DNA from: Akkermansia sp.
GTDB taxonomy: Bacteria > Verrucomicrobiota > Verrucomicrobiia > Verrucomicrobiales > Akkermansiaceae
Direction of reading: 5' to 3'
Assembly (NCBI GenBank): GCA_017558555.1
Contig: JAFYUJ010000052.1
Location: 1-41,157, forward strand
Length of the DNA: 41,157 nucleotides
Shown: piece by piece, positions 1-7,308 of the stretch
Numbering within the stretch: position 1 is the stretch's first letter
Layout of the letters: every line of letters begins with the position of its first letter
Notes under the pieces: generated by a model
Told to the model about the DNA's origin: nothing
The model's database searches: none
Seen by the model: the letters and a program-made list of their open reading frames with translations, nothing else
Position numbers and translations under genes: made by a program

Positions 1-176
1 AACTCTATTGTTGCTTGTTTACTCATTCTGAGCGACATGTGTATATGTTAGTGCCTGATTTATGAGGCATCCAGCTTTTCATGTGTCAGCCAAACTCATG
101 AGAAGTGTCAGTTCGGTGACTGGATTTTTGAGGCAATGCGCATCCATGATCGTGCAGAACATGCAGTCGATTGCAC

Positions 177-205
177 TTGCAGAACGGTGGGGCGGGTGGT
201 ATAGT
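177..205 (+). promoter_or_regulatory. pdxH promoter, leaderless type
   Basis: A -35 box TTGCAG (177-182), a 17-nt spacer and a -10 box TATAGT (200-205) are seen. Only six bases separate the -10 box from the pdxH ATG at 212, so the expected transcription start falls on the start codon. The 170 bases before it hold no gene I can support; the open frame extending upstream of 212 has no pdxH-like sequence. Confidence 0.7.
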
Positions 206-211
206 GCGGGC

Positions 212-850
212 ATGGACTTGTCTGCGTTCCGAGAAGAATACCTGAAAGATACCCTTCATCGCAAAGATTTGGCGGATTCCCCCTTTGTGCAGTTCGATAC
301 TTGGTTCAAGCAGGCGATGGCTTCCGGCATCCCCGAGCCGAATGCTATGAGCATTGCCACCAGTACGCCGGAGGGGCGCCCCTCGCTGCGCACGGTCTTG
401 CTCAAGTACTACGATGACCGCGGCTATGTCTTCTTTACCAATTACAAGAGCCGCAAGGCCGGGGAGATTGAGGCCAACCCCGAGGTGTGCATGATGCTGC
501 CCTGGGTGACGCTGGAGCGCCAGATTATCGTCTATGGCCGTGCGGAAAAAATCTCGCGTGCCGAGACGCTCAAGTATTTCCTCTCCCGCCCGCGCGAATC
601 TCAGCTGGGGGCTTGGGTCTCGCACCAAAGCCAGGTGATTTCCACGCGCAAGCTCCTCATGATGAAATTGCAGGAGCTGAAAAACAAGTTTGCAGACGGT
701 CAGGTGCCCTTGCCCGATTTCTGGGGCGGATTCCGCATTGTGCCCCACCATGTCGAGTTCTGGCAAGGCGGTCCCGGCCGCGTGCACGATCGCTTCCTCT
801 ACTCCTTGCAGGAGGATGGCTCCTGGGCCATCGAGCGCCTCCAGCCTTGA
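212..850 (+). CDS. pdxH: Pyridoxamine 5'-phosphate oxidase
   Basis: FMN-dependent oxidase that converts pyridoxine or pyridoxamine 5'-phosphate to pyridoxal 5'-phosphate in the cytoplasm, the last step of vitamin B6 synthesis and salvage. From the ATG at 212 the protein is 212 aa, the usual family length. Visible signatures are the FMN-binding stretch RTVLLKYYDDRGYVFFTNYK, the RESQLGAWVSHQS segment, and the C-terminal dimerisation motif FWQGGPGRVHDRF followed by the terminal IERLQP. The frame is open back to 62, but the added residues look unlike the family and would span the promoter, so I prefer 212. It is a single-gene unit ending in a hairpin terminator at 909-935. No Shine-Dalgarno sequence is possible if the mRNA is leaderless. 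Confidence 0.96.
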   Translation: MDLSAFREEYLKDTLHRKDLADSPFVQFDTWFKQAMASGIPEPNAMSIATSTPEGRPSLRTVLLKYYDDRGYVFFTNYKSRKAGEIEANPEVCMMLPWVTLERQIIVYGRAEKISRAETLKYFLSRPRESQLGAWVSHQSQVISTRKLLMMKLQELKNKFADGQVPLPDFWGGFRIVPHHVEFWQGGPGRVHDRFLYSLQEDGSWAIERLQP

Positions 851-908
851 GCCGGATGGATGTTGCGCGCAGCAGGCGCACCAAGAGATTTCATGTGCCC
901 ACAGTTCC

Positions 909-935
909 CCGCGGCTTTGCCGCGGCGGATTTTTT
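909..935 (+). terminator. Terminator after pdxH
   Basis: CCGCGGC and GCCGCGG pair around a three-base loop and are followed by CGGA and a run of six T (930-935). It faces the terminator of the convergent small gene at 957-983. Confidence 0.7.
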
Positions 936-956
936 AATAATCAACCAACCTGAAAC

Positions 957-983
957 AAAAAGACCCTCTGTCTCGCAGACAGA
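957..983 (-). terminator. Terminator of the small secreted-peptide gene
   Basis: A 7-bp stem (967-973 with 977-983, loop CGC) is followed on the minus strand by GGGTC and five T (961-957). It lies about 75 bases past the stop codon at 1056. Confidence 0.5.
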
Positions 984-1055
984 AGATCCGATGCAATCAT
1001 GCACATGGCATGACCACTGCTCACATGGTGTAGCAGGGTAGACTGCAGCAAGTTC

Positions 1056-1157
1056 TTAGTGCTGAACTGTTGCGGGAGCCTCGGGGGTGGGAGGCAGAGT
1101 ATTTGCAGTGGCAGTCAGAGCACCGAGACCAAGGGTAATTGCGAGTACTTTAATCAT
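1056..1157 (-). CDS. Small secreted peptide, 33 aa, unknown function
   Basis: A 33-residue frame starts MIKVLAITLGLGALTATA, which has one basic residue, a hydrophobic core and small residues suitable for signal-peptide cleavage. The remaining tail, about 15 residues, is rich in Pro, Ala and Thr. The case for a real gene comes from its surroundings: a TTGACG/TAGAAT promoter (1199-1226), one of the few clear Shine-Dalgarno sequences in the window (AGGAAG, eight bases before the ATG) and a hairpin terminator downstream. The open frame extends upstream to 1259, but that part spans the promoter and encodes a polar stretch. It may be an exported peptide, or a short precursor retained as a membrane peptide. 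I do not recognise it, and no function is claimed. Confidence 0.6.
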   Translation of the reverse strand: MIKVLAITLGLGALTATANTLPPTPEAPATVQH

Positions 1158-1198
1158 GTCCTGTTCTTCCTTTCTTGTAGTTGTAATTGGGCTGGCGT

Positions 1199-1226
1199 AT
1201 TCTACGCTTTCTTTACGGTTCGTCAA
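1199..1226 (-). promoter_or_regulatory. Promoter of the small secreted-peptide gene
   Basis: On the minus strand TTGACG (1226-1221), a 16-nt spacer and TAGAAT (1204-1199) predict a start near 1192 and a leader of about 35 nt that carries a good Shine-Dalgarno sequence. It is divergent from the rpsA promoter at 1288-1316. Confidence 0.65.
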
Positions 1227-1287
1227 GCATAATTTCCGGATTTTTTTCACTTTTTTCAAAGTATTTGCATTTCAATCAAAAAAAGGC

Positions 1288-1316
1288 TTGATATGTGTGA
1301 GTCGCGCGTGTATGAT
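1288..1316 (+). promoter_or_regulatory. rpsA promoter and roughly 93-nt leader
   Basis: TTGATA (1288-1293), a 17-nt spacer and TATGAT (1311-1316) predict transcription from about 1323. The resulting leader of about 93 nt is the longest predicted here. It has no Shine-Dalgarno sequence next to the ATG at 1416; the only purine-rich AGAGGTG lies some 30 bases upstream. Confidence 0.75.
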
Positions 1317-1415
1317 GGCGCACCGATTTGCCGCCCGGTGGTATAGTGGCGCCCTGGTAGCCGCCGGAGTAAGGGCCTCAGAGGTGAATCGTCAACATCA
1401 ACCCAAAACAATACA

Positions 1416-3101
1416 ATGATTAATTCCGAATTGGAAGCTTTGATCGACTCCAAGCTTCCTTCTTTCCGCAAGGGCGATATCGTTAACGGTACGATCCTTG
1501 AAATCCGTCCGCAGGTTGTCCTCGTAGACATTGGCTACAAGTCTGAGGGTGTCATCCCCGTTTCTGAGTTTGAAGACGAGGAAATCGAAGTGGGCGATCA
1601 GATCGAGGTTCTTCTTGAGAGCCTTGAAAACGACGAAGGTCTCGTCGTCCTTTCCAAAGAAAAGGCTGCTCACAAGCAGAACTGGGACAAGATCGTGGCT
1701 GTCTACAAGGACGGCGGTCTGGTCAAGGGTAAGGTTAAGAGCGTGGTCAAGGGTGGCCTCATGGTCAACGTTGGTGTGGAAGCTTTCCTTCCCGGTTCTC
1801 AGGTGGACATCATTCCTCCCAAGGATCTCAACGAATTCGTGGGCAATGTGTACGAGTTCAAGATTGTCAAGGTGAACGACGACCGCAAGAACATCGTTCT
1901 TTCCCGCCGCGAGGTAATCGAAGCCGAGCGCAGCGAGCAGCGTCAGCGCTTCCTTGAGACCGTGAACGTGGGCGACCGCGTGCAGGGTACTGTCAAGAAC
2001 ATCACCGACTTCGGTGCTTTCGTGGACCTCTCCGGTATGGACGGTCTGCTGCACATCACCGACATGAGCTGGGGCCGCGTGAATCACCCCTCCGAAATCC
2101 TGCACATCGGTCAGGAGCTCGAGGTGCTCATCCTCGAAGTGGATCGCGACAAGGAACGCGTATCCCTGGGCCTCAAGCAGCTCTCCGACAACCCCTGGGC
2201 CGACATCGAGCTCAAGTACCCCATTTCTTCCCGCGTCAAGGGCCGCGTGACCAAGCTTCTGGCATACGGCGCATTCGTGGAACTGGAGAAGGGTGTGGAA
2301 GGCCTTGTACACGTGTCCGAACTCTCCTGGACCAAGCGCATCACTCGCCCCAGCGACGTGCTGTCCCTTGACCAGGAAATCGAAGCCGTTGTGCTCAACA
2401 TCTCCGTGGAAGAGCAGAAGATTTCCCTCGGCGTGCGTCAGCTCGACGAGAATCCCTGGGAAGCTATCGAAGCTCGTTTCCCCGTGGGCACCATCATCTC
2501 CGGTGCTGTGCGTAACCTTACCCCCTACGGTGCCTTCGTGGCTCTCGAGGAAGGTATTGACGGCATGATTCACGTGTCCGACATGAGCTGGACCCGCAAG
2601 ATCAACCACCCCTCCGAAGTCCTCAAGAAGGGCGACGTGGTGGAAGCTCGCGTGCTCAACATCGACAAGGAAAACCAGCGCGTGTCCCTCGGCATCAAGC
2701 AGCTTGAGTCCGATCCCTGGGAATCCATCGACTCCCGCTTCAAGGTGGGCGACCTCGTCAGCGGTCAGGTGGCCAAGATTGCTTCCTTCGGTGCTTTCGT
2801 CAACCTCGACGGCGACATCGATGGTCTCATCCACATCTCCCAGCTCTCCGAAGAGCACGTGGAGCGCGTCAAGGACGTCATCAAGGTGGGCGACGAAATC
2901 AAGGCTCGCGTCATCAAGGTGGACAAGGTGGAGCGCCGCATCGGTCTTTCCATCAAGGCTGTCAACTACGATCCCGAGCAGCTGCGTCGCGAGACGGCTG
3001 CCTTCGAGACCGTGCGCGCCGGCGACATGGTGGGTCTGGAGCAGGCCTTCAACCTGGCTGCTCTGCAGTCCGAGGAGTGGAGTCCCTCCGAAGAGAAGTA
3101 A
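1416..3101 (+). CDS. rpsA: 30S ribosomal protein S1
   Basis: RNA-binding ribosomal protein that helps the 30S subunit capture and unfold mRNA. The 561-aa length matches the six-domain enterobacterial-type S1 (about 557 aa). Repeated S1 (OB-fold) units are obvious from recurring patterns such as [45 protein letters not shown] and [21 protein letters not shown]; two weaker N-terminal copies precede four canonical ones. Codon choice is strongly biased (AAG, GAC, CTC, TCC), as expected for a highly expressed gene. It is monocistronic, with its own promoter and a strong terminator at 3131-3162. The leader lacks a Shine-Dalgarno sequence, as is known for enterobacterial rpsA, where S1 represses its own translation; the same control here is inference. 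Confidence 0.97.
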   Translation: [561 protein letters not shown]

Positions 3102-3130
3102 AGCTTCTTTTCCAAGCTACACACAATTTT

Positions 3131-3162
3131 CCCGTTGCGGTTTCGGCCGCAACGGGCATTTT
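3131..3162 (+). terminator. Terminator after rpsA
   Basis: A perfect 10-bp stem, CCCGTTGCGG (3131-3140) with CCGCAACGGG (3147-3156), has loop TTTCGG and is followed by CA and six T. A typical intrinsic terminator. Confidence 0.92.
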
Positions 3163-3189
3163 TTGCTCAACATACGGGGGAATCCGACC

Positions 3190-3218
3190 TTGACAAGGCG
3201 TGGGGAGTAGGGTAAGCT
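3190..3218 (+). promoter_or_regulatory. wecG-like gene promoter, leaderless type
   Basis: TTGACA (3190-3195), a 17-nt spacer and TAAGCT (3213-3218) predict a start near 3225, two bases before the proposed GTG start at 3227. Confidence 0.7.
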
Positions 3219-3226
3219 GTGCGGAC

Positions 3227-3985
3227 GTGAATTCAGCAGCTACAGAGCCGGGACGAGTGGGAATCTTTGGTGTACCCTTCGTGGTGGGAGATTTGGAGAA
3301 CGCCAGTGCGCACTTTGTGAAGCAGGCGGGTGAGCTCCGTTCTCCGCGCTTGGTGGCGCATGCCGATGTGCATGTGCTGACCCGCATCCTGCAAGATAAG
3401 GATTACGGGCAGGGCTTGCAGCGTTTTGATTACATCTGCCCGGATGGCATGCCCATCGTGTGGCTGATGCGCCGCAAGGGCGAGCTTGCAAACCGCCTGT
3501 ATGGCCCGGATGTGATGGAATGGATGTGGGATAAAGGCCGCGGGGCCGGTCTGCGCCATTTCCTGCTGGGGGGTACGGAGGAAGCGGTGGAGCGGCTGAG
3601 CGCCAATCTCTCTGCACGCTTCCCCGGTGTGGAGATTGCCGGGCATTATTGCCCGCCGATGGGCGAATGGAGTGCTGAACTCAATGCAGAGATGATGTGC
3701 CGCATTCGCGAAACCGGTGCCCATTGTGTGTGGGTCGGGCTGGGGTGCCCCAAGCAGGAACGCTGGCTTTTCACCCATGCCGAGCAGCTGCCACCGGCGC
3801 TGTATTTTGGTGTGGGGGCGGCTTTCAATTTCCATGCCGGCCTGGTCAAGCAAGCACCCGCATGGATTCGCAATCACGGTTTTGAGTGGCTGTGGCGCCT
3901 CTGCCGCGAGCCCAAGCGCCTGTTCAAGCGTTACCTGGTACACAATACCCGCTTCTTGTGGTATTGCCTTACCCGCAAGGTGTAA
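3227..3985 (+). CDS. WecG/TagA/CpsF family glycosyltransferase
   Basis: A 252-aa GT26 enzyme of the type that transfers N-acetylmannosamine or N-acetylmannosaminuronate from a UDP sugar to a lipid-linked intermediate in surface-polysaccharide synthesis, at the inner face of the membrane. Family motifs include FDYICPDGMPIVWL near the N-terminus, LYGPDVM, the signature VGLGCPKQERW, and the C-terminal block GVGAAFNFHAG-KQAPAWI-NHGFEWLWRL--EPKRLFKRY. The GTG at 3227 was chosen because the promoter would start the mRNA there; the open frame begins at a GTG at 3200, but that lies inside the promoter. It has its own promoter and no polysaccharide genes beside it, so the exact sugar is unknown. It converges on the metallophosphoesterase gene with a 22-base gap. 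Confidence 0.9.
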   Translation: MNSAATEPGRVGIFGVPFVVGDLENASAHFVKQAGELRSPRLVAHADVHVLTRILQDKDYGQGLQRFDYICPDGMPIVWLMRRKGELANRLYGPDVMEWMWDKGRGAGLRHFLLGGTEEAVERLSANLSARFPGVEIAGHYCPPMGEWSAELNAEMMCRIRETGAHCVWVGLGCPKQERWLFTHAEQLPPALYFGVGAAFNFHAGLVKQAPAWIRNHGFEWLWRLCREPKRLFKRYLVHNTRFLWYCLTRKV

Positions 3986-4007
3986 GCTTGTTCAAAATCC
4001 TGCCGCT

Positions 4008-4763
4008 TCAATCACCGGTGGGGGAAGCACCGCGCATCAGCGCGTCTGCAAACGTGGCGGGTAGCCCCGTGCGCTCAATTTTTGCAGCGGCGGCTTGCAC
4101 ATCGTAGGCAACACGGCGCAGCGTCAGCACACGCGTCTCTGTATCAAAGAGGGCGTAGGCGGCGCGCCAGTCCAAATCCCGCGGCTGACCCACTGAGCCG
4201 GGATTGATGAGATAGCGGCATCCCGGCTCCAGCGTGAGGGTGCATTGCCCCTCGCTGTCATAGCGGATGGGCTGCGGGCTGCATGTGCCGCCTTGTTCGC
4301 AGAAGATGGTGGGGCGGTGTGTGTGCCCGAAAAAGCAGATGGCGGCAGCGGTGGCCTGAAAGGCCGCCACCGCTTCTCCGCGCGAGCTGATGCGTTGCCA
4401 CGCCTCCGGGCAGCCGGGGGAAGCATGCACCAGGTGGATGCCGTGCGCACTGTGTTGCAGGGGGAGCGTGCGTATCCAGGCAATCTGCTCCGGCAGCAAC
4501 ATGGCTGCGGTGCGGTCCATCATGGTGGTGTACAGCGGCACCCCGAAAAGCCCGCGTTGAAGGAGGGCGGCTTCGTGATTGCCGCGCACGGCAGCGCAGA
4601 GCAGGGGACGTATGGTATCAAGGCAGCACGCGGGGTCACCGTTGAACCCGATAATGTCCCCAAGGGAGCAGAATTGTTCTGCTCCTCGTTGGCGCGCATC
4701 CTCTACCACCGCCAGCAGGGCTTCCCTGTTGGCGTGTATATCCGACAAAACAGCAAGTTTCAT
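4008..4763 (-). CDS. Metallophosphoesterase, YfcE/MJ0936-like
   Basis: A 251-aa calcineurin-type phosphoesterase. The metal-binding blocks appear in order: the N-terminal SDIHAN, then SLGDIIGFNGDP, RGNHEAA, an internal HASPG and FGHTHRP, followed by LINPGSVGQPRD. This order fits small bacterial phosphodiesterases of the YfcE class. The substrate cannot be read from sequence. The start codon directly abuts the obgE stop codon at 4764, so the two are almost certainly co-transcribed and perhaps translationally coupled. That links it to obgE only by location. No intrinsic terminator is visible in the 22-base gap before the convergent glycosyltransferase gene. Confidence 0.9.
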   Translation of the reverse strand: MKLAVLSDIHANREALLAVVEDARQRGAEQFCSLGDIIGFNGDPACCLDTIRPLLCAAVRGNHEAALLQRGLFGVPLYTTMMDRTAAMLLPEQIAWIRTLPLQHSAHGIHLVHASPGCPEAWQRISSRGEAVAAFQATAAAICFFGHTHRPTIFCEQGGTCSPQPIRYDSEGQCTLTLEPGCRYLINPGSVGQPRDLDWRAAYALFDTETRVLTLRRVAYDVQAAAAKIERTGLPATFADALMRGASPTGD

Positions 4764-5804
4764 TTAGCCTTCTTGCAAAAGCTCCTTGAGACGTGCCTTG
4801 AAAGCGGGAATTCCCTCACCCTCGGCTGCGGAAATGGGCAGAATTTCAATCTTGGGGAAGCGCTGGCGCAGGATTTCAAGATTTTCAGCAGCTGTGGGAT
4901 CATCCATCTTGTTAGCCAGGATAATCCACTTGCGCTCAGCCAGTTCTTCGGAGTACAGCTTCACTTCCTTGCGCAGCGTCTGGATGGCTTCCACGGGGTC
5001 GTGCTCCAGCCCGGTCATGTCTACCACAAAGAGAAGAATGTGGCAGCGCATAATGTGGCGCAGGAACTCATGGCCCAGCCCGCGGTTCTCAGAGGCTCCC
5101 TCGATAATGCCGGGGATGTCTGCCACCACACAGCGGCTGTAGTCCTCGAACTCCACCACACCCACGATAGGCTGCAGCGTGGTGAACGGATAGCTGGCCA
5201 CCTTGGGGGTAGCGCGGGAAATCGCACCCAGCAGTGTGCTCTTGCCGGCGTTGGGGTAGCCTACAAGACCGGCATCGGCGATGCGGCGCAGCTCAAAGAA
5301 GAATACGCCGGATTCAGCCTCGGTGCCGTACTCAAACTTGAGGGGGGCCTGGTCCGTAGCGGTGCGGAAGTGCCAGTTGCCACGGCCACCCTTGCCACCC
5401 TGGCAGAGGACGAAGCGCTCGCCGGGTTCGGTGAGGTCTGCAATCTGCTCAAGCTCAATGCCATCACCCTCGCGTTCCAGCCAGGTGGCTTCCTGCATGG
5501 TGGCAGCATTGCTGCGGTACACAATCGTGCCGGGGGGCACCTTGCCAATCACCGTCTTGCCATCGCGGCCATGCTTGCGGGCGTGCATGCCAGGCATGCC
5601 ATCCGTAGCCAGCAGCTTGGGATCGTAAAAATAGGAGCGCAGGTCATTCGTGCTGGTGCTCACCTCCAGGATGACGCTACCACCATCGCCGCCGTCGCCA
5701 CCATCGGGACCACCGCGGGGCACAAACTTCTCACGACGGAAGCTGGCCAGGCCGTTGCCGCCCTTGCCTGCCTTTGCGAAAATTCGAATGTTGTCTACGA
5801 ACAT
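4764..5804 (-). CDS. obgE: GTPase ObgE/CgtA
   Basis: Essential GTPase of the Obg family that associates with the 50S subunit and couples ribosome assembly to the cell state. At 346 aa it has the glycine-rich Obg fold at residues 1-158 (KAGKGGNG, PDGGDGGDGG, GGKGGRGN). The G domain follows, with G1 GYPNAGKS (182-189), the PFTT switch, G3 DIPG (229-232), G4 NKMD and G5 SAAEG. There is no long C-terminal OCT extension. The start ATG at 5804 fits the conserved N-terminus MFVDNIRIFAKAGKGG and coincides with the predicted transcription start, giving a leaderless mRNA. It heads an operon with the metallophosphoesterase. Confidence 0.97.
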   Translation of the reverse strand: MFVDNIRIFAKAGKGGNGLASFRREKFVPRGGPDGGDGGDGGSVILEVSTSTNDLRSYFYDPKLLATDGMPGMHARKHGRDGKTVIGKVPPGTIVYRSNAATMQEATWLEREGDGIELEQIADLTEPGERFVLCQGGKGGRGNWHFRTATDQAPLKFEYGTEAESGVFFFELRRIADAGLVGYPNAGKSTLLGAISRATPKVASYPFTTLQPIVGVVEFEDYSRCVVADIPGIIEGASENRGLGHEFLRHIMRCHILLFVVDMTGLEHDPVEAIQTLRKEVKLYSEELAERKWIILANKMDDPTAAENLEILRQRFPKIEILPISAAEGEGIPAFKARLKELLQEG

Positions 5805-5811
5805 GGCCGGG

Positions 5812-5840
5812 AGACTAGCAGAAAGCTATTAAATTGTCAA
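5812..5840 (-). promoter_or_regulatory. obgE promoter, leaderless type
   Basis: On the minus strand TTGACA (5840-5835), a 17-nt spacer and TAGTCT (5817-5812) are seen. Seven bases separate the -10 box from the ATG at 5804, so the start of transcription should fall on or one base before the start codon. Confidence 0.75.
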
Positions 5841-5852
5841 CTTCAATATCTT

Positions 5853-5902
5853 GGGGCCCTCTAAAAACTCGCAATCCGTCAGTTAAATGGGGATTTATGA
5901 GT
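5853..5902. repeat. Dispersed intergenic repeat, copy 1
   Basis: This 50-base segment matches 40924-40972 at all but about five positions. Both start GGGGCCC, share CTAAAAACTCGC and ATCCGTCAG, and end TAAATGGGGATTT-TGAGT. It lies just upstream of the obgE promoter, and hairpin-forming sequence follows both copies. No open frame is conserved between copies. Confidence 0.75.
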
Positions 5903-6053
5903 GTGCGCAGCACACTTCTTCATTCACCTTTTGGCGCAGCCAAAAAATTCCCGATTGCCCGGAGTTTCGAAGGGCAATCGCCTCGGCGTAGCTCAAAATG
6001 GACTCATTTTGAGCGAAGACGGGCTCCCCCTTCTCACCTTGGCGCGCAGCGCC
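5901..6053. repeat. Cluster of five small inverted repeats
   Basis: Five hairpins sit within 153 bases: GTGTGC-GCA-GCACAC (5901-5915), TTTTGGC-GCA-GCCAAAA (5929-5945), CGATTGCCC with GGGCAATCG across an 11-base loop (5952-5980), GCTCAAAATG-GACT-CATTTTGAGC (5991-6014) and GGCGC-GCA-GCGCC (6041-6053). Arm sequences differ while pairing is kept, and three share a C-GCA-G apex. The gap 5841-6263 has no gene I can support. Shorter potential pairings (GCCC-TTCG-GGGC near 6110, AGCC-TCC-GGCT near 6150) continue to about 6160. Confidence 0.6.
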
Positions 6054-6263
6054 TGCCTCCTATCACCCCAACGACTCCGGCCCCGCTCGCTACGAATATG
6101 CCGCCCTTCGGGGCTCAAAGCTTGCCGCGCCTTGGGGCTTCGCGTGTAGCCTCCGGCTGACTTGCTACGCCCACACAGGACGGCGCGGGGAACTTTCCAA
6201 ATGTGCAATTCCTGTCTCGGCGTGGGCGCAGACGAAGACGGATGCAATGCTGAAATTTGAAAT

Positions 6264-6292
6264 CCTTTGTCGCGCATTCTGCGCGACAAAGG
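6264..6292. repeat. REP-like palindrome, copy A
   Basis: Perfect 13-bp arms CCTTTGTCGCGCA and TGCGCGACAAAGG flank the loop TTC. The core TTTGTCGCGCA/TGCGCGACAAA recurs at 16967-17005. It lies 17 bases beyond the stop of the minus-strand gene ending at 6309. It has no T-run on either side, so it is not a typical intrinsic terminator. Confidence 0.75.
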
Positions 6293-6308
6293 TTCCCATC
6301 TTACGCTT

Positions 6309-7304
6309 TCAGCTCTTTTTTGCTTTCTGTTTGCCGAGAGCAAAGAGGGTGATGGCTGAGACGCCCGTGAAAATGAGCCCAAAGACCGACAGTAAGACAC
6401 CCGCTGCCCACAGGCCGCCGAAGGTGGCAGACACGGCTTTTTCTGGCTCACCTGCGGGGTAAATGATGGATGCGGTTTCTCCCTTTTTCCACGCTGGGGG
6501 ATTGCTGCCGTGGTTGCCCTTGACGGTGTGTGTGGTGCCATCGGGGGTGGTGAATTGGAAGACAGGGTAGTAGAAGGCATCGTTATCGCTATTTCGCTCG
6601 ATAATCATCTTGCAAACGGTGGCTTGGGCGCGCAGACCATGCTTGCTCAAATCGTTGGCCTCCATGAGTTTGGCAGACGCGAAGTGCAGGGCGACACTAC
6701 CAACCAGCATGAAGAGACTGGCGAACACGATGAGCGTTTTTCGGGATGTCTCGGGTTCCTTTTCCTCTGCCGCCTGCGGCATGGGGGGCAGGGTGGCGAT
6801 GATGCGTTCTGCCTCGGCCAATTTGCGGGTGAGCAGGAAGCCATAAGGCTGCTGTTTGGTGCCGTGCTTGGTGGAGACGGTGTTGTAGCCGAAGATGAGG
6901 CTGCCGGTATCATTGAGATTGGCTTCCGTCTTCACGACCATGTTGGAGCCGGCGGGGTAGCTGGTGGAGCTTACCTTGCCGGTGAGCCCGGGGCGCAGGA
7001 TGTGGGCGTATTTGTTGGTCAGGACATAAGCGCTGTGTTTGTGGTAGCGGTAGATGAGGAACGGCGCCACCAGCAAGGCCACACCCACCAGTGCAAAGGG
7101 GAGCATCCCCCAATCTGCCCCGCATGAACACATCTTCGTGAGCATACCGCACCAGACAAGCCCGAATATCCCCACCGGCAGGATAGCGGAGCTCCACCAA
7201 GGGATGAGCGGGCGCGCCATCCACAGCACTTCTTCGCCATCTTCAAGCAGCATGCGCATGTGCTCTCGTTCTTTCAGGGTAAGTCCGGTGTCTATGAGTT
7301 CCAT
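6309..7304 (-). CDS. DUF3592-type membrane protein, 331 aa
   Basis: Membrane protein with the same plan as its upstream neighbour (7309-8313). An N-terminal cytoplasmic segment with EEVLWMARP is followed by two hydrophobic helices. A PH-like (DUF304-type) region follows, containing HSAYVLTNKYAHIL and SLIFGYNTV, then another helix near residues 187-207. Next is a DUF3592-like domain (YPVFQFTTPDGTTHTVKG and the segment KKGETASIIYPAGEPEKA), and a final helix with a lysine-rich tail. The ATG at 7304 is chosen because it follows the upstream stop by four bases and gives MELIDTGLTLKE; the frame is open to 7361. It is the last gene of the tyrA operon. Function is unknown; the pair may be membrane-anchored sensors or assembly factors, but nothing in the sequence decides this. 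Confidence 0.8.
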   Translation of the reverse strand: MELIDTGLTLKEREHMRMLLEDGEEVLWMARPLIPWWSSAILPVGIFGLVWCGMLTKMCSCGADWGMLPFALVGVALLVAPFLIYRYHKHSAYVLTNKYAHILRPGLTGKVSSTSYPAGSNMVVKTEANLNDTGSLIFGYNTVSTKHGTKQQPYGFLLTRKLAEAERIIATLPPMPQAAEEKEPETSRKTLIVFASLFMLVGSVALHFASAKLMEANDLSKHGLRAQATVCKMIIERNSDNDAFYYPVFQFTTPDGTTHTVKGNHGSNPPAWKKGETASIIYPAGEPEKAVSATFGGLWAAGVLLSVFGLIFTGVSAITLFALGKQKAKKS

Positions 7305-7308
7305 GTGT

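Noticed and set aside
1336..1360. GGTGGTATAGTGGC resembles a tRNA D-arm, and TATAGT a second -10 box for rpsA
   Set aside because: No tRNA fold is possible, and there is no -35 box at the right distance. The TTGATA/TATGAT pair upstream is better.
4245..5864. 539-codon plus-strand frame opposite obgE
   Set aside because: obgE has all GTPase motifs on the minus strand; the opposite frame has no domain.
5834..6160. Plus-strand open frame of 108 codons in the hairpin tract
   Set aside because: It crosses several palindromes and is not kept between the two copies of the dispersed repeat.
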